Of a stretch of 64,000 bases of DNA, positions 30,523-41,788 are shown piece after piece. Under the pieces are notes generated by a model, which worked only from the letters and a program-made list of their open reading frames with translations, was not told the origin of the DNA and made no database searches. Every line of letters begins with the position of its first letter. Position 1 is the stretch's first letter. Source of the stretch: Eleusine coracana subsp. coracana (lineage: Eukaryota; Streptophyta; Magnoliopsida; Poales; Poaceae); assembly GCA_032690845.1 (NCBI GenBank), contig CM064433.1, positions 36,330,658 to 36,394,657 of the forward strand, read 5' to 3'. Made by a program: the position numbers and the translations under genes.

Positions 30523-33500
30523 TGTGACACCCCTACTGCCATACTAGAGTCATCCCCACATGAAAAAGAGCCTAGGACAAAAATTTGAACTGAAATTGAT
30601 CAAATTGGAAAGCAATTTAAGCAAATTTGAATGTCACTTGAACTACAAGTCCAAAGTTTTCAACGCAACTTATACCCACCAAAAATATATGTTGTATCTA
30701 ATGATGAAATAGAGTTTTGAGCAATATAGTAGATTTTTATTCCAAGTGTAAGTGCCCCAAATAAATATCCTAAATAGTAAAAACTACCCATCTTTACAAA
30801 ATTTATATTCAAATTCACATGACAACTATTGACCATTACCATTTGTATACAATAGAATACATCATGATGAACATGTACATATATTTATATTTTCCATGGG
30901 ATCTATATTTTTAAACATATGAAAAATATTAAGTGGGCGCTGTTTCAAAAACCAAGGAAAAAGAAAAATCCCACGGGACCCACCTGTATTGACGTCAAGA
31001 AAACACAACCGTGCCGCCTCGCCTCGCTCCAGCGGCCGTACGCCACGTGGGTGTTGACGACAGGCCAGAGCGGCACCTGAGCGGATCGACGCCCCCACAC
31101 CCAGTCCTGACATCCCTCTTGCCCCTCCCCTGGTCGGAACACTTCCCACTTCTCTCTCCCGCTCTCGCTCTCTGCTCATTCGCCGCTGCACGCCCACCAT
31201 TGGAGCCACTGAGCTGCTCGTGTCGCTCGTCCACTGCACCGCCTCCCCGCCCTGGCTGACGACCTCTGGAGCTCCGCCCCGACGCCCTCGGTCCTCTCGT
31301 GAAGCCTATCCCCATCCTCTGCACCGAGCCGTCGTCGATTGTCGGTTTCTTCCCCGCCTTCGACCGGCGCTCCACCTCGTCGCACGAGCTTAACGGTGAG
31401 CCCCGGACCGATTCCTCCCGCATGCACGTCACCCTCAACCTCGCGAACCTTCCGGTGCTCACCCGGCCTCCTTTCGTGCATATCCGGCGCTAGAACGCCT
31501 TTGCCGACCGCCGTCATCGCCACCGCTCGTCGCCGACCAAACCAGGTGAGCAGCATTGTGCCTCTCCGATGCGCCGCCTAACCACCATCACCTCTCAGCC
31601 ACATTTGCGCTCGCTTCAGGCACCGTCGTCGCCCTGGCCACCGACCTCGGCCCTGCTGCCGCGCGTGGCCAGAGCGCCGCCGTGCGCGCGCTCGGCTCAG
31701 TCGAGCTGGCCGATGGGCCAAGCTGGCCACTCGGCCACGCCCCGCCTGGGCCAGATCTGGCCCAGGAGCGCCTCTCTGTGTGGGCTTCGGTCCATTGGGC
31801 TGCTGGGATGCGGCCCGCGGGCACAAAAATGGATTTTTCTCAGTTTATCAATTTCAGAAAATGGTCCAACATTGCAAAATGCATAGTAAAATAAATGTTG
31901 TGAATTTTAGGGTAGTCTAAATTTTAGTAGGCTCCTCTCGACATGCACTATTTAAGAAAAATACGAAAACCCTCTGCATGTTAGAGTTTTTATCCAAATA
32001 AAATTAATTGTTTAATACACTATGGTATTCGCCGTGTGCCCAGATGTAGAGCACACGAAAAATAGGATAGTCGCCGTGTGGCCAGCTCTTGGGCACACGG
32101 CAAACCCGCCCTTCACGGGGTGTCATCTTCTAGGCACACGGTCAATAAGATGTTAAAAAATTTCTATTATTTTATATACTTATAGGTTTTCACTAATACA
32201 GTGTTTGAATTTTTTTTAAACCTGAGATAATATCTCAATCAAGTGAATATAAATTTGGCAATCATAAAATTATATTATTTCATGTACTAATAGGTGACAA
32301 ATAAATTGATAAATATTATAATGATAGAATTTCACTAAATACATCAAAATTGTCAAACGAATCCGAAAAACCACCAAAATTAAGTTGAAGCATTCTATGT
32401 TATATACTGTGTAAAGAAAAAAATTTAAATTAAATTTTAATTTGAATGCTATTGTATCTACGAACCTAACCTCATCTTGTATATTCTTTATAGAACTTCT
32501 TCAGGAAACATTGAGTTTATAAGCATCATACGTGACAAATTATGCAAAACAACCTCAACTATTTATCAGAGGCTTCGTTTATGGGTTGTCAGGCCTAATC
32601 ATTTTGCAATGGCACACCTGATAATTCTCTGTGTATTGATCCCTATTAATTAATTAACCTTTTACATTGTTTTATTTGTTAAAATTATCTAAAATTAATG
32701 GCTCGTTGCATGTAAGAGAAATTTGGCATATAATTCATTCCTGACAGTACCCATTTACAGTAAATCACTCATCCACTATCGACGAGCAGAACCATGTTGA
32801 AATAATTAATTTCCCTTGTCCATTGTTTAATTATTAAAAATCAAGCAAGCAATGTATATAATTGAAACGTGACATAAGAATCACTCATGGTATGTTCTAT
32901 TTATAGTAGATAACATACGAGTAAATAACTTCTAAATCATGCTAAATCATTTAATTATCTTATAGGATTTAATATTCCTCATTACTCGGTAGTGCAATTT
33001 CGGGTTTATCTCATTTATGCTTACTCTTGCGCGATAACATGCTCAACACACTCTTGATATTATTCGATCATAAGTACAAACACAACCCTTCACTTCTACA
33101 TATCACATTTCTACATTAACGTATTTGTTGAGGAAGTGCCATGAATCTTCTCTCATAAGCATCATTTTTTGCATCATATAGATCACGAAGTGAACCACGT
33201 GGAGGTGGGGCAAGAGCAGGAGCCAGAAGGACCGGGTGGTGCTTCAGCTGACCAGGAGCAGAACCAAGGCAAGCCTCGGTGCATCCCACCAAGTTTTAAC
33301 CTTTTTACTTTATCACTAGTTAGGGATGTAGGCTTGTCTGTGCATTAAGTTTGTAGGAGTTGTTTGAAAAACTAGCATTGCAGTAGGTCCTCTTTTTCTC
33401 GATAATTAGCCTCAGTACGGTAGTCGCTCTGCTTAATTTAGAATGACTATTCATCGAGTGGTATGGAGGCCACTCGTAGACAGGAAATATTATCACTGGG

Positions 33501-34708
33501 GAATGATGTCGGATGAAGGAAAGTGTGGATGGGAAAATAATGAAGACCGGACGGGCAACTAGGTGGAAAGGGAAGGACAACTTGTCTTCAAGGAGGTAGC
33601 CCCGTCCGAGTCACCTAAGGCTATGCCTCGTGTTTGAATGTACTGTTTGTATGCTTGAGATATGGGCCTAGTAAACTGATGTAGCTACGACTGCTGCTTG
33701 ATCGGAAGATACCCTACTCCCTTGTTTGGTGGAACTAGGACTGAGAGTAGGGAGCAATCCACCCACGGATGTCGGTACGGGACGCATCGTGTTGGGGGAC
33801 CCTTCTTGGGGAAGCCAGGCCTGAAAGACCTTGTGGTACCGTATGCAAAAAGTTGCTCCATGCGGCTTCTAGGAAGCGCGTATGAGTCGTGCAAGCAGGT
33901 TTCTCCTGCAGGATGTAAATCAAATCGAGTCGCTACCCCTCACAGTAACGAGTACCACTTAATTGCTGCTCTAGAACAGTGTTGGAAGTCATTAATATGA
34001 TGAGTGGGTTCAATACTGTTGTTTGGAATTATTAATATTTGTATTGCAACCATGACTGTTGTAGCTATAGTGCAAACTAAATTTACTATTTTGAATGGCA
34101 ACTTAACTTGATGCTAAAACTTAAAAAATAAGGATCCACTCTTAGGCTGCCTTTTTGGCAACATAAACCTTACCCTTATCCTTTGCATGTCTACATGTCG
34201 GCTGTAGTTGGCCATTTTGATGGGTTAGTCTTGCTGAGTAAATTAGATACTCAGGGCGTAGCTCTATGTGGTTTTCAGATGACCAGGGTGAAGACTGCCA
34301 CTGCAATGGGAGGTTCCACTAGGAAGGCCAGTGTCTTGACTGCTGGAATATTGAATGGGAGCTTTGCACCAATGATAACGAGGAGTAGGCTTGTGTGCGC
34401 TGGTACGGTGTCAAGGACATGACACCGATCAAGGCCGGCTTCTACTACTGTGTATTGCTGTGAGAGGGCGTGTGTCTTACTTTCATCGAAACTCTTTAGT
34501 ACTATTGAACTATTTCGCTTCCGCACATTAAAAACTCTGATTTGTAATTTAAATTCGAATTTATGTAAAATTCTATACTCTATCTATGTTCTTGTTGCAA
34601 GTTATGTTATTCTGTCATGTGTTGTACTATTGGACGTCACAGCGCGTGTCGTCACCTTAGAAAGGTACTGAAACGGAATCATCTCCGTGGTACGGCGGTT
34701 CTGTTACA
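30523..34708 (+). repeat. Element A 3' LTR (4186 bp, with insertion)
   Basis: Collinear with the 5' LTR but about 590 bases longer, mostly because 32018-32582 replaces about 61 bases of the 5' LTR (21130-21190). Ends TGTTACA, then CAATT. Confidence 0.9.
32018..32582 (+). mobile_element. CACTA left-end fragment inside the 3' LTR
   Basis: Starts CACTATGGTATTCGCCGTGT and carries GGCACACGGCAAA-type motifs to about 32145, then AT-rich internal sequence. No TAGTG end is present before LTR sequence resumes at 32583. Compared with the 5' LTR a short LTR segment is also missing. The start overlaps an LTR TACACT string, so the exact left edge is uncertain. Confidence 0.65.
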
Positions 34709-34713
34709 CAATT
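34709..34713. repeat. Element A target site duplication CAATT, right
   Basis: Exact match to 19663-19667. Confidence 0.9.
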
Positions 34714-36041
34714 GCTCAGGCAAAACAATCTAGTTCTTTAAAAAACAAAAAAAACTTCACCCTACAGACATTATGATCATAAGAACCGGTGTGTAGACAT
34801 CAAAGATAACAATGAAGTAAGTCCTCGAGCGTCGATTAGAAGTTGTCAGGAAGATCCCCCAAATGACGCCTGCATGAAGGTCACGTCATGAATTATGCCA
34901 TCATCATCAAACAAGACGACTCGAGAGAGACTATGGTGATTTTATCATTGAAGCGCAGTATATCAACATGAGCATAAATACCCTAAAGTGGACAGAGGTA
35001 TCTTGTTAGAGGGAATCCACAAAAGCAGCCATGTTCTTGTTTCAGTTTCATTTGTTTCTGAGTATGTAATACAACAATACACCAGTCAATTATTTCAAGA
35101 GTCTTCTTAGTTTCCCCAAGTCTACCTTGGCTTATCGTTTTCAGATTCTCCACTTCCGTGGAAAGCACTCAAACCGGTTTTAGAATCTTTGGATATACGT
35201 AAGTGATGGAGATAAATGAAAAAAATCTAAACTAAACACCAGTTGGGATAGGAGCAAGAGCAGTTGTTCATATCTATTCATGAGTGATCTTCTGTTTAGC
35301 AGGTTTGCCATATACCAAGAAGAATCCGGTCTGGAAACAAGGCGGCCAACAGGCCGATGGGTTGCGTTTGTGATCACCAAGCTAGATTCGTAAGGCCGCT
35401 CTGATTGTACACCATATTTATAAAAAACTTTTTTTTGACCAAGTTATGTTTAAATCTGCTCCACGTTTAAACTCAACTCGACAGGGAGCATTCGTTGGAC
35501 AACCTGAAGAAATCCTGTGGCATGAACGCCAAAAACAGCATGGAGCTCTATGAATGCCATGAGCGCGGAAAAGTAGAATGGAGCGCTGCTCCACCATAGA
35601 TGCCATCTCTAGCCAGGAAAAAAAAAATCTCCAAAGATTCGAATGGCTCTGAATATCAAATGTTAGCAACTCCTTAAATGGATCGATTGAGTGACACAAA
35701 TAGCAAGATAAACTTTGATTTTGGGTACAAATGAGGATACACGATCTGAGGGAGGAGGGAGATCTGAAGCACAATAGTAGAGATGAGGAGTTAGATCCCT
35801 AGACCTATCTCTGATGCCTTGTTTATCATCTCTGATGCGCGCACAAGTGTGCAATTAGAGAGATGACAGTCTTAACGTACATTGTTGCAAAAATGCATGC
35901 ACTTGAAGTTTAAAGTTTCATTCTCCGTTTGCTGCTTTAAGACGTCTCACAACACTCTCACATTGAATTGACTGAGCAGAGGACGATCGGCAGCAAAAAT
36001 ATGCGGTGGAAGTTGTTGCTGGGCGAGTTTGACCACACTGA
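34714..36041. other. Unassigned interval
   Basis: Continues the sequence that ended at 19662. No clear coding frame, RNA or repeat. Minus-strand frames at 34983-35854 lack known motifs. Confidence 0.4.
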
Positions 36042-36271
36042 CACGACAATGCTGCAGTGGCCGGAGGAGACCCGAACAACCCCTTCTGCGAGGAGTTCCT
36101 GCACATGACAGCATCGGTCGTTGAGTTGCTGTGCAACTCCGCGGAAGACAACGCTGAGAAGGAGGTGCTCGGCAAGTTCATCTACAGCTTCATGAGTCAC
36201 GCGCTGAGGTGGAGCAGCGCGCTACAATGGTCCGGATGGCACATCATGGAAGATGATCGGCTGACCATCTA
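36042..36271 (+). pseudogene. Gene relic, unrecognised (76 codons)
   Basis: Open from just after TGA 36039 to TAG 36269, without ATG at its start. Balanced, soluble-protein composition, for example GGDPNNPFCEEFLHMTASVV and AEKEVLGKFIYSFMSHALRW. It looks like an exon or a truncated coding segment, not random sequence. It is G/C-rich at third positions, as many grass genes are. I cannot assign a family. It may belong to the same former gene as 37325-37804. Confidence 0.35.
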
Positions 36272-36778
36272 GTCTGGCGTCAGGTGAGCTCGTTGGCGCG
36301 CTGAAGGGGAGACATTGATCGAGGCACGAGTAGGAGCACATCTGCAGCAGGCAGGACAAGAAGATGACAGAAGCAGATGACACAAAGCAATGGCACCACC
36401 AGTACTGATCCACTTCCCACGACTGCAGTTGTAACGAGATGTGCACTTGTAAACAGATGTGGTTTCTCTAGAATTTCGGGTGATTACAATGCATCGTCAG
36501 CTTACTCATGTGATTTTGAGAATTCCTTTTGTTTTTCCTGTGGTTACTCTGCACCGTCAGCCTACGCTGTGTTCTGTAGCAGCAACATTGAACTATGCTC
36601 CTGGTTTTGCGAGCATCGGCCTCGTCCGTTTCATGATAATGTGCTTGGGCCACCAGAGTCAAGCAAGTCGGTGACACCGATATGATATGCTACTTAATTG
36701 GTCTGACTGCTTGGTGACGGACACAACTTTTACTATAACATATATACATATATATCCGCAAGCTCTTGTTTTCATGTA

Positions 36779-37157
36779 CTCCCTCCGTCCCACTATATTT
36801 GACGTTTTAGCCTTGTCAATTTTTCCTGTTTTAATTGTCGTTCTCTGTTTCCAAAGCTCTGCTCACTGCGTGCTCTACTAACTAGCGCTGCTCCCTTCGA
36901 CCTCAATTACCTTCAGGGTCCTGGCTCAAAGTGTAGCCTATAAGGCCTCCACACATGCATGGCCACAACTGTGAAATGGATGAGCATTCAAGGACACTGC
37001 TGGCCGTGACTCATCAACTATGTACGGATACCAACGCGATGGAGACATCCTCAGCATTGCGACTTGAATGAGGGTGGAAGGTGGTTGTCCCCTCCAATAG
37101 TCTTCCTATGTTCCTATGTTGAATGCTATACCGTCAAATAAAAGGGGACAGAAGGAC
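36779..37157. mobile_element. Stowaway-like MITE, degenerate
   Basis: The left terminal repeat CTCCCTCCGTCCCACTATAT (36779-36798) follows TA (36777-36778). The right end reads GTCAAATAAAAGGGGACAGA and on to GGAC, then TA (37158-37159); its reverse complement matches the left end imperfectly (GTCCTTCTGTCCC). TA target sites and the CTCCCTCCGT start are hallmarks of Stowaway elements. At 379 bp it is longer than most. Confidence 0.65.
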
Positions 37158-37324
37158 TATATAAGTAGACACTGATTTCTCTCTTGGCCAGTCTATCATA
37201 GAGTCGGGGCACAGGCACACAGAGTATTAAACCTGTTGCTGAGGAGGTAATATCGAGATCTTACCAGAAGAACATTTCATGATTACGCTGCCTCGGTGGT
37301 AGGTACAGTGGTGATCCTACATAA

Positions 37325-37804
37325 TCACGGACTGTTAGTTACTATGGGAATGAGTGGCCCTTGGGAAAGAATGCCCACAACGAGCAGATCAGATTCTTGG
37401 CAGAGGGTATGGCTGATGAAGTCCAAGTTGCTGTCCTGCAACTGCATGCTTTGCAGACGCAGCAAGCACAGGGGTAAAATCCTTTGCTCATCATCTCTGA
37501 TGCGCTGGGCCATCTGGCGTCCCGCGAGCTCAACATGTGTGTCCGTGCCCAGATGTTGCGCGTTTGGGGGATGGATTCCGATGTTGTGCGAGGGTGGTGT
37601 GCTGCCATCGGTGAGGACCTCGCTGCGGACGTTCTCGGCTTTCACGAGTGTACTCCGATAGTCTGACAACAAGTCCCGAGCATATGGCCAAATGGAGGCG
37701 TCACGTTCTGCCGCATCAAGGATGAGAAGAACACGGAGGCCACCAAGTTCCAGGAGCCCTACCAAGAAACAGAGTACACGACCTGCCGCAGTGGGCAGGT
37801 GTGA
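37325..37804 (+). pseudogene. Gene relic, unrecognised (about 160 codons, two internal stops)
   Basis: One continuous frame with TAA at 37475 and TGA at 37664, ending at TGA 37802 (open again for about 28 codons after that). Codon choice is GC-rich at third positions, and the composition is that of a soluble globular protein, for example NEQIRFLAEGMADEVQVAVL, CVRAQMLRVWGMDSDVVRGW and FCRIKDEKNTEATKFQEPYQ. No intron-like gap is needed between the three open pieces, so a processed pseudogene or an intronless host fragment is possible. No known domain recognised. Confidence 0.45.
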
Positions 37805-38944
37805 GGTTGCGAGGCCACTGTAGCTAGGTGCTTCTCGACCCCCTCAAGCCGGAGGGCTCAATTACCAAGGGCCTCTACGCTTGTTTGATGTGCACTGCTT
37901 GTAAACTGAGTTGTTAGTCATGCGATTTGGGACATGTGTTCCTCCTGTGATTATCGTGCATCCTATGTTGGCGGTGTGTTCAGTATTGCAACATTGAACT
38001 TGTGGTGTTTCTACTCTAAAGCAGGAGCATAGATTCAGGTTTGGAAGCGGTACTTTAGTGCTTTACCAGGTTCGTTCCAGACTTGCGACTGATCCTCAAG
38101 CAAACAGATCCTGTAGTAACTTCAGACTAACAGTGCTTTTTTCAACCGTGGAACAGTTCATGCAGCCCAACTGAACAACGTAAATAGCTTTAGGTGAGAT
38201 CTCACGTTAACTACAATGGCAAGGATCCATGTCCTTTTGGTTGGATGGGCCTGGCGAGTGTCTTACATATATACATATCCCAAAGCAATCTCAAAGAACG
38301 AATCATTGCATTCCCTAGCTCAGCTATGCACATAGAAAAAACATATATAAGAAACTAGTCAACCTATCCGCGCATTTGCGCACATTCTCTTGATTTCTAA
38401 TCTTAGACATTAACTATGATAATCTCTTATTGATTTATATTATACAATTTAGAACTAAAGGAGGTATATACCTGAAACCCCTAAGGTGGTACACATTTTA
38501 TTATGTATATATGCAACAACAAGCTTCTGGAGCATATGGTACCACATTGACCTACTAATTAGGATCAAACATGTGGAAGTTTGTGGGAGGTGTGGAATTA
38601 ACTTTCCAAAGAGAAGATGGCACCTTACCAAACAACTCCAAGAGCCTATGTGAATAATTGTTTTCTTCAAATATGACCATTTTGTTCAAAAAAGGGTTTC
38701 CAACGGCTTCTCCAAGCAGCTCTCCAACCCGGAATTCTCGCTCGTCAGGATTCGAGAGGGGGGCTCACTCGCCTTCACAATATCCAGTGCGCCTGCATCA
38801 AATTCCTACGCGCCTGGGAAGCAGGGCTCCCTGCGCCTTGCCTTTCTTCATTCCCACTTCCCCTCGCCCGACTAATTTTGGCAGCGCTGCCTTGGTGTTG
38901 CACATCGCCATTCAGCCACGCACTCTAGGAGGCGAAATGGCAAA
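37805..38944. other. Unassigned interval before CACTA-2
   Basis: A possible 3' UTR-like stretch after the relic, then AT-rich sequence. 38690-38940 is a GC-richer segment that looks like part of a DNA transposon, but without readable ends. Confidence 0.35.
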
Positions 38945-38947
38945 GCA
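38945..38947. repeat. CACTA-2 target site duplication GCA, left
   Basis: GCA before CACTACTAG; GCA again at 41751-41753. Confidence 0.8.
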
Positions 38948-38969
38948 CACTACTAGAAAAAGAGTCATC

Positions 38970-39290
38970 ATCAGTGGTTCAAAACACCTCATCATCAGCG
39001 GTTCTAGAACAGCTGCTGATTAGGCGATAAGTGCTTATCAGCAGCGGTTCAAAATACCTCATCATCAGCGGTTCTAGAATAGCTGCTGATTAGGCGATAA
39101 GTGCTTATCAGCAGCAGTTCAAAAGACTTCTGCTGATACTCTGCACATCAGCAGCGGTTCATTCTTTTGAACCGCTGCTGATGCTGATGTTTTATTGTCA
39201 GCAGCGGTTCAGTAGTCTGAACCGCTGCTGATGTGCAGAGTATCAGCAACGGTTCATTCTTTTGAACCGCTGCTGATAAGAATTTTTAAG
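38970..39290. repeat. CACTA-2 left subterminal repeats
   Basis: About a dozen ATCAGCAGCGGTTC-type motifs in both orientations, including a 70-bp direct duplication (about 38988-39057 and 39058-39127) and back-to-back palindromic pairs such as GAACCGCTGCTGAT next to ATCAGCAGCGGTTC. Confidence 0.85.
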
Positions 39291-39559
39291 AAAAAAATAA
39301 TAATGCTCATGTTAACAGAATCTCAATACATAACTCCACATAATTTTAACAGACAAGTCCACATATATATTGATGTCATGCAAATCCACAAATAGGCATG
39401 CCACATAATCATACAAGTCTAAAATAAGTATCACATCAGCATACAAGTCCACAATACTACTCAACATAAATCTTACATGAACACAAAAGTCTTACAACTC
39501 ACTTATTTGACATTAGGCTCCATATCTGGCCCTCCTATCGAGGTGGTCGCTTGTGTGCA

Positions 39560-39640
39560 ATCCCTTGAGTTAGCACTTTCCTCTTCAAGGCGCCTTCAAT
39601 GGCATGACTTTGTCCGGGCCATTCCTACATAATTTAATAA
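39560..39640 (-). pseudogene. Possible terminal exon of CACTA-2 parent gene
   Basis: On the minus strand, an acceptor-like TTATGTAG is followed by a short frame ending RKVLTQGIAHKRPPR and TAG. The position near the end opposite the GC-rich leader fits a last exon of a TNPA-like gene in the parent element. Weak. Confidence 0.2.
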
Positions 39641-40989
39641 ACATCTTAAAAATACAAATGCATATCATAATTGGCACACACGTACTCATACTGACTTGTT
39701 TGAACCAAAAACTAAAATGGAGGGATTTGGAAAGCCAATAGCTCAAGCACTTCAAGCATGTGAACAACAATTGCAGATCATGCCGAAAAATGAAGGGGTG
39801 GGAAAGTTGGTTTTTCAAGTTTTATGTAATGTGTTAGGAACCTAAATTGATTTGTACCCACAGGAGGCACAGTAGGTTACTGTTGCTGTCAAGTTAATTC
39901 AAGTTAAGCATTCTCTACAGGCAGGATTAGTTCTTGACATTTTATACACAGGACATATGTGTGAACTGTGACTACAAATAGTTCAATCAATTATGCACCT
40001 GCAACCGTGCTTATCATGAGAAAAGATGTCAAAACTGGAAGACACATTTGTCTTTTGGTAATCTTTGAACAATTAGGGAGCAAAATCAAAAGGAATTACC
40101 TAAAACCAGACAGAATTAGGGAGCAAAATCAAGCAGATAATACAGTAGGACACATTCTCCATCATAGCGGTTTAGTAGGCATGAATACAAACTAAACAAC
40201 ACAAACGGCTTCTGCAGTTTGAAGTCATAATCCAACAGAAGTACAATCGACGAATTATAGTTTGCAAATGATTGTGTTTGAACTTTGCAGATTAAGTTCT
40301 TTCTTGCACAGGGCAATTAAAGAATGGCAACGTAGCTACATAATGCAGCAGAATCCTATAGAAAACTTAACAAGTAACTGCAATTATTTGACGCAAGATC
40401 AGTAGCAAGGGTTGAAACAGAAACCGTTGAGTTTCTGATTTGCAATTACTTGGTTGTACTGCTCAGCTACTTTACAAGGTCTTGTGCTATGAATACTGGT
40501 GTAGTACAACAAATTATGTAAGGACTGAATGCATCGAAATGGAGAAAGGTTTCAGAAAAAGGTAACTCAAATTGCCTACTGACTGTTGATCCAGCAGAGG
40601 TTGCACACGTACTGTCACTGAGCCATCATAAAAGAATGTCTGTAACTGGATGCAGCATCAGAACCGCACAACATTTGGTTTCACTAGAGCAATTGCAAAT
40701 AAGGATACCCAATATATTTTATTGGCGGCTACCCAACTATGAAACACGGATACCCAATATAGAAACTAGAACCGATTACCTTCGTGAACTGAAACTAATG
40801 TCAGTACTGGACGGTTGAAACATCAGGCTCTGTTCCTCTGCGTGTTTGGTAGACTCGCCTAAAGCAAACGCAGGGAACTCACATGCAACGGCCGCGCCAA
40901 TCCGTCCGCTCTCCTCTGTTTGGAAGCCGGGCTCGGCCGCACGAGGCAATGGCGCGGAATTAGTAAACTCGTCTAGATGAAAAAAATAA

Positions 40990-41380
40990 ATGGAAGCTAG
41001 GAGGGAGACGGGGAGGGGAGGTGGTGGAGGAAACGTACCAATCCCGTCGAGTCGCTACATCGGCAGTGGCTGCCACAGCCCGACGGCAGGAGATGGAGGA
41101 GGCGGAGGTGGAGACAGGGCAGATCGAAGGGGGCGGAGCTGGAGCATCGGTCGGTGGGGCCAGAGCGTCGGGGCGGCAGGAGCGTCGTGGCAGCGGGAGC
41201 GTCAGAGCCAGAGGTGGAGCGTCGGTCGGCAGAGCCAGAGCGTCGGGGTGGCGGGGCCAGAGCGTGGGGCGTCTAGAGCATCAGGGGGGCGGGGGGGGGG
41301 GCGGCCGGAGTGTCGGGGCAGCCGAAGCGGCGGGGAGGGAGCGCGTCAGTCGGACAGAGTAAAGGAATACGGTTATCAGT
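40990..41380 (-). other. GC-rich leader-like block of CACTA-2
   Basis: G-rich on the plus strand with several GTCGGGGCGGC-type near-repeats; long low-complexity frames exist on the plus strand (41021-41382). By analogy with the GC-rich leader of CACTA-1 it is probably the 5' exon region of a minus-strand unit, not a plus-strand gene. Confidence 0.4.
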
Positions 41381-41750
41381 AGCCGTTTTATAAGTGAACC
41401 GTTGTTGATAATTTTGAAAATTATCAGCTCAATTGAACCGCTGCTGATAATTTATCAACAGTGGTTCACTATAGCAATTATTGGTCGAGGCCTATATGCC
41501 CTGAACCGCTGCTGATAATGGGTATCAGCAGCTGTTAATTTGAATGAACCGCTGCTGATAATTTTAAAATTATCAGCAGCGGTTAATTCAAATGAACTGC
41601 TACTAATATCCATTATCAGCAGCGGTTCTTTAGAGCAGCAATTATTGGTCGGGTCAGTAGTTTTTGAACCGCTACTGATAATCTTTTAGCAGCGGTTCTA
41701 GAGCAACCGCTGCTGATAGGGCGCTGTTGATGACCATTTCTGTAGTAGTG
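41370..41750. repeat. CACTA-2 right subterminal repeats and terminus
   Basis: About ten ATCAGCAGCGGTTC / GAACCGCTGCTGAT motifs, with an ATTATTGGTCGRG-type unit repeated (41481 and 41640), ending GTAGTAGTG. Confidence 0.85.
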
Positions 41751-41753
41751 GCA
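41751..41753. repeat. CACTA-2 target site duplication GCA, right
   Basis: Matches 38945-38947. Confidence 0.8.
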
Positions 41754-41788
41754 GCAAACACGACCAAGTTCCAAACTACTGCGAGCAT

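Larger units (their letters stand above)
19668..34708 (+). mobile_element. Element A: Ty3/gypsy chromovirus-type LTR retrotransposon (Tekay/Del-like), 15.0 kb
   Basis: LTRs at 19668-23262 and 30523-34708 start TGTGACA and end TGTTACA, and the flanks are CAATT on both sides. The primer site at 23266 suits initiator Met tRNA, and a polypurine tract lies at 30510-30521. The coding order is extra ORF, gag, protease, RT, RNase H, integrase, chromodomain, which defines Ty3/gypsy chromoviruses. Very long LTRs point to the Tekay/Del lineage, but a tree would be needed to be sure. All coding parts are broken. In the first 400 bases the two LTRs differ at about 18 sites by hand count, so the insertion is far older than the tandem duplication. 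Confidence 0.92.
38948..41750 (-). mobile_element. CACTA-2, complete-ended non-autonomous CACTA element (2803 bp)
   Basis: Left end CACTACTAGAAAAAGAGTCA; right end ...TTTCTGTAGTAGTG, which reads CACTACTACAGAAATGGTCA on the other strand. 3-bp duplication GCA on both sides. Subterminal arrays use a different motif from CACTA-1: ATCAGCAGCGGTTC and its reverse complement GAACCGCTGCTGAT. No transposase frame is present. The GC-rich block near the right end (40990-41380) and a possible terminal exon near the left end suggest transcription from right to left, hence the minus strand; this is inferred. It ends 38 bases before the duplication junction. Confidence 0.88.
7288..41788 (+). repeat. Tandem duplication unit, copy 1 (34.5 kb)
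   Basis: The sequence from 7288 to 29498 recurs at 41789-64000. The offset is 34501 at first, 34500 after an A-run at 15162-15168, 34499 after a C-run near 26825 and 34502 after a CAA repeat near 27034-27080. Substitutions seen: 15944, 16136, 21999, 23477, 26209, 26632 and 28360. Because copy 2 starts exactly where single-copy sequence ends (41788/41789), the repeated unit is inferred to be 7288-41788. Only 22.2 kb of the second copy is inside the window. Confidence 0.9.

Noticed and set aside
38970..39290. Bacterial-type terminator hairpins
   Set aside because: The palindromes are paired subterminal motifs of CACTA-2 in a eukaryotic genome.
41021..41382. Gly/Arg/Ser-rich frames in CACTA-2
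   Set aside because: Same GC-rich artefact; the likely transcription direction is the other strand.
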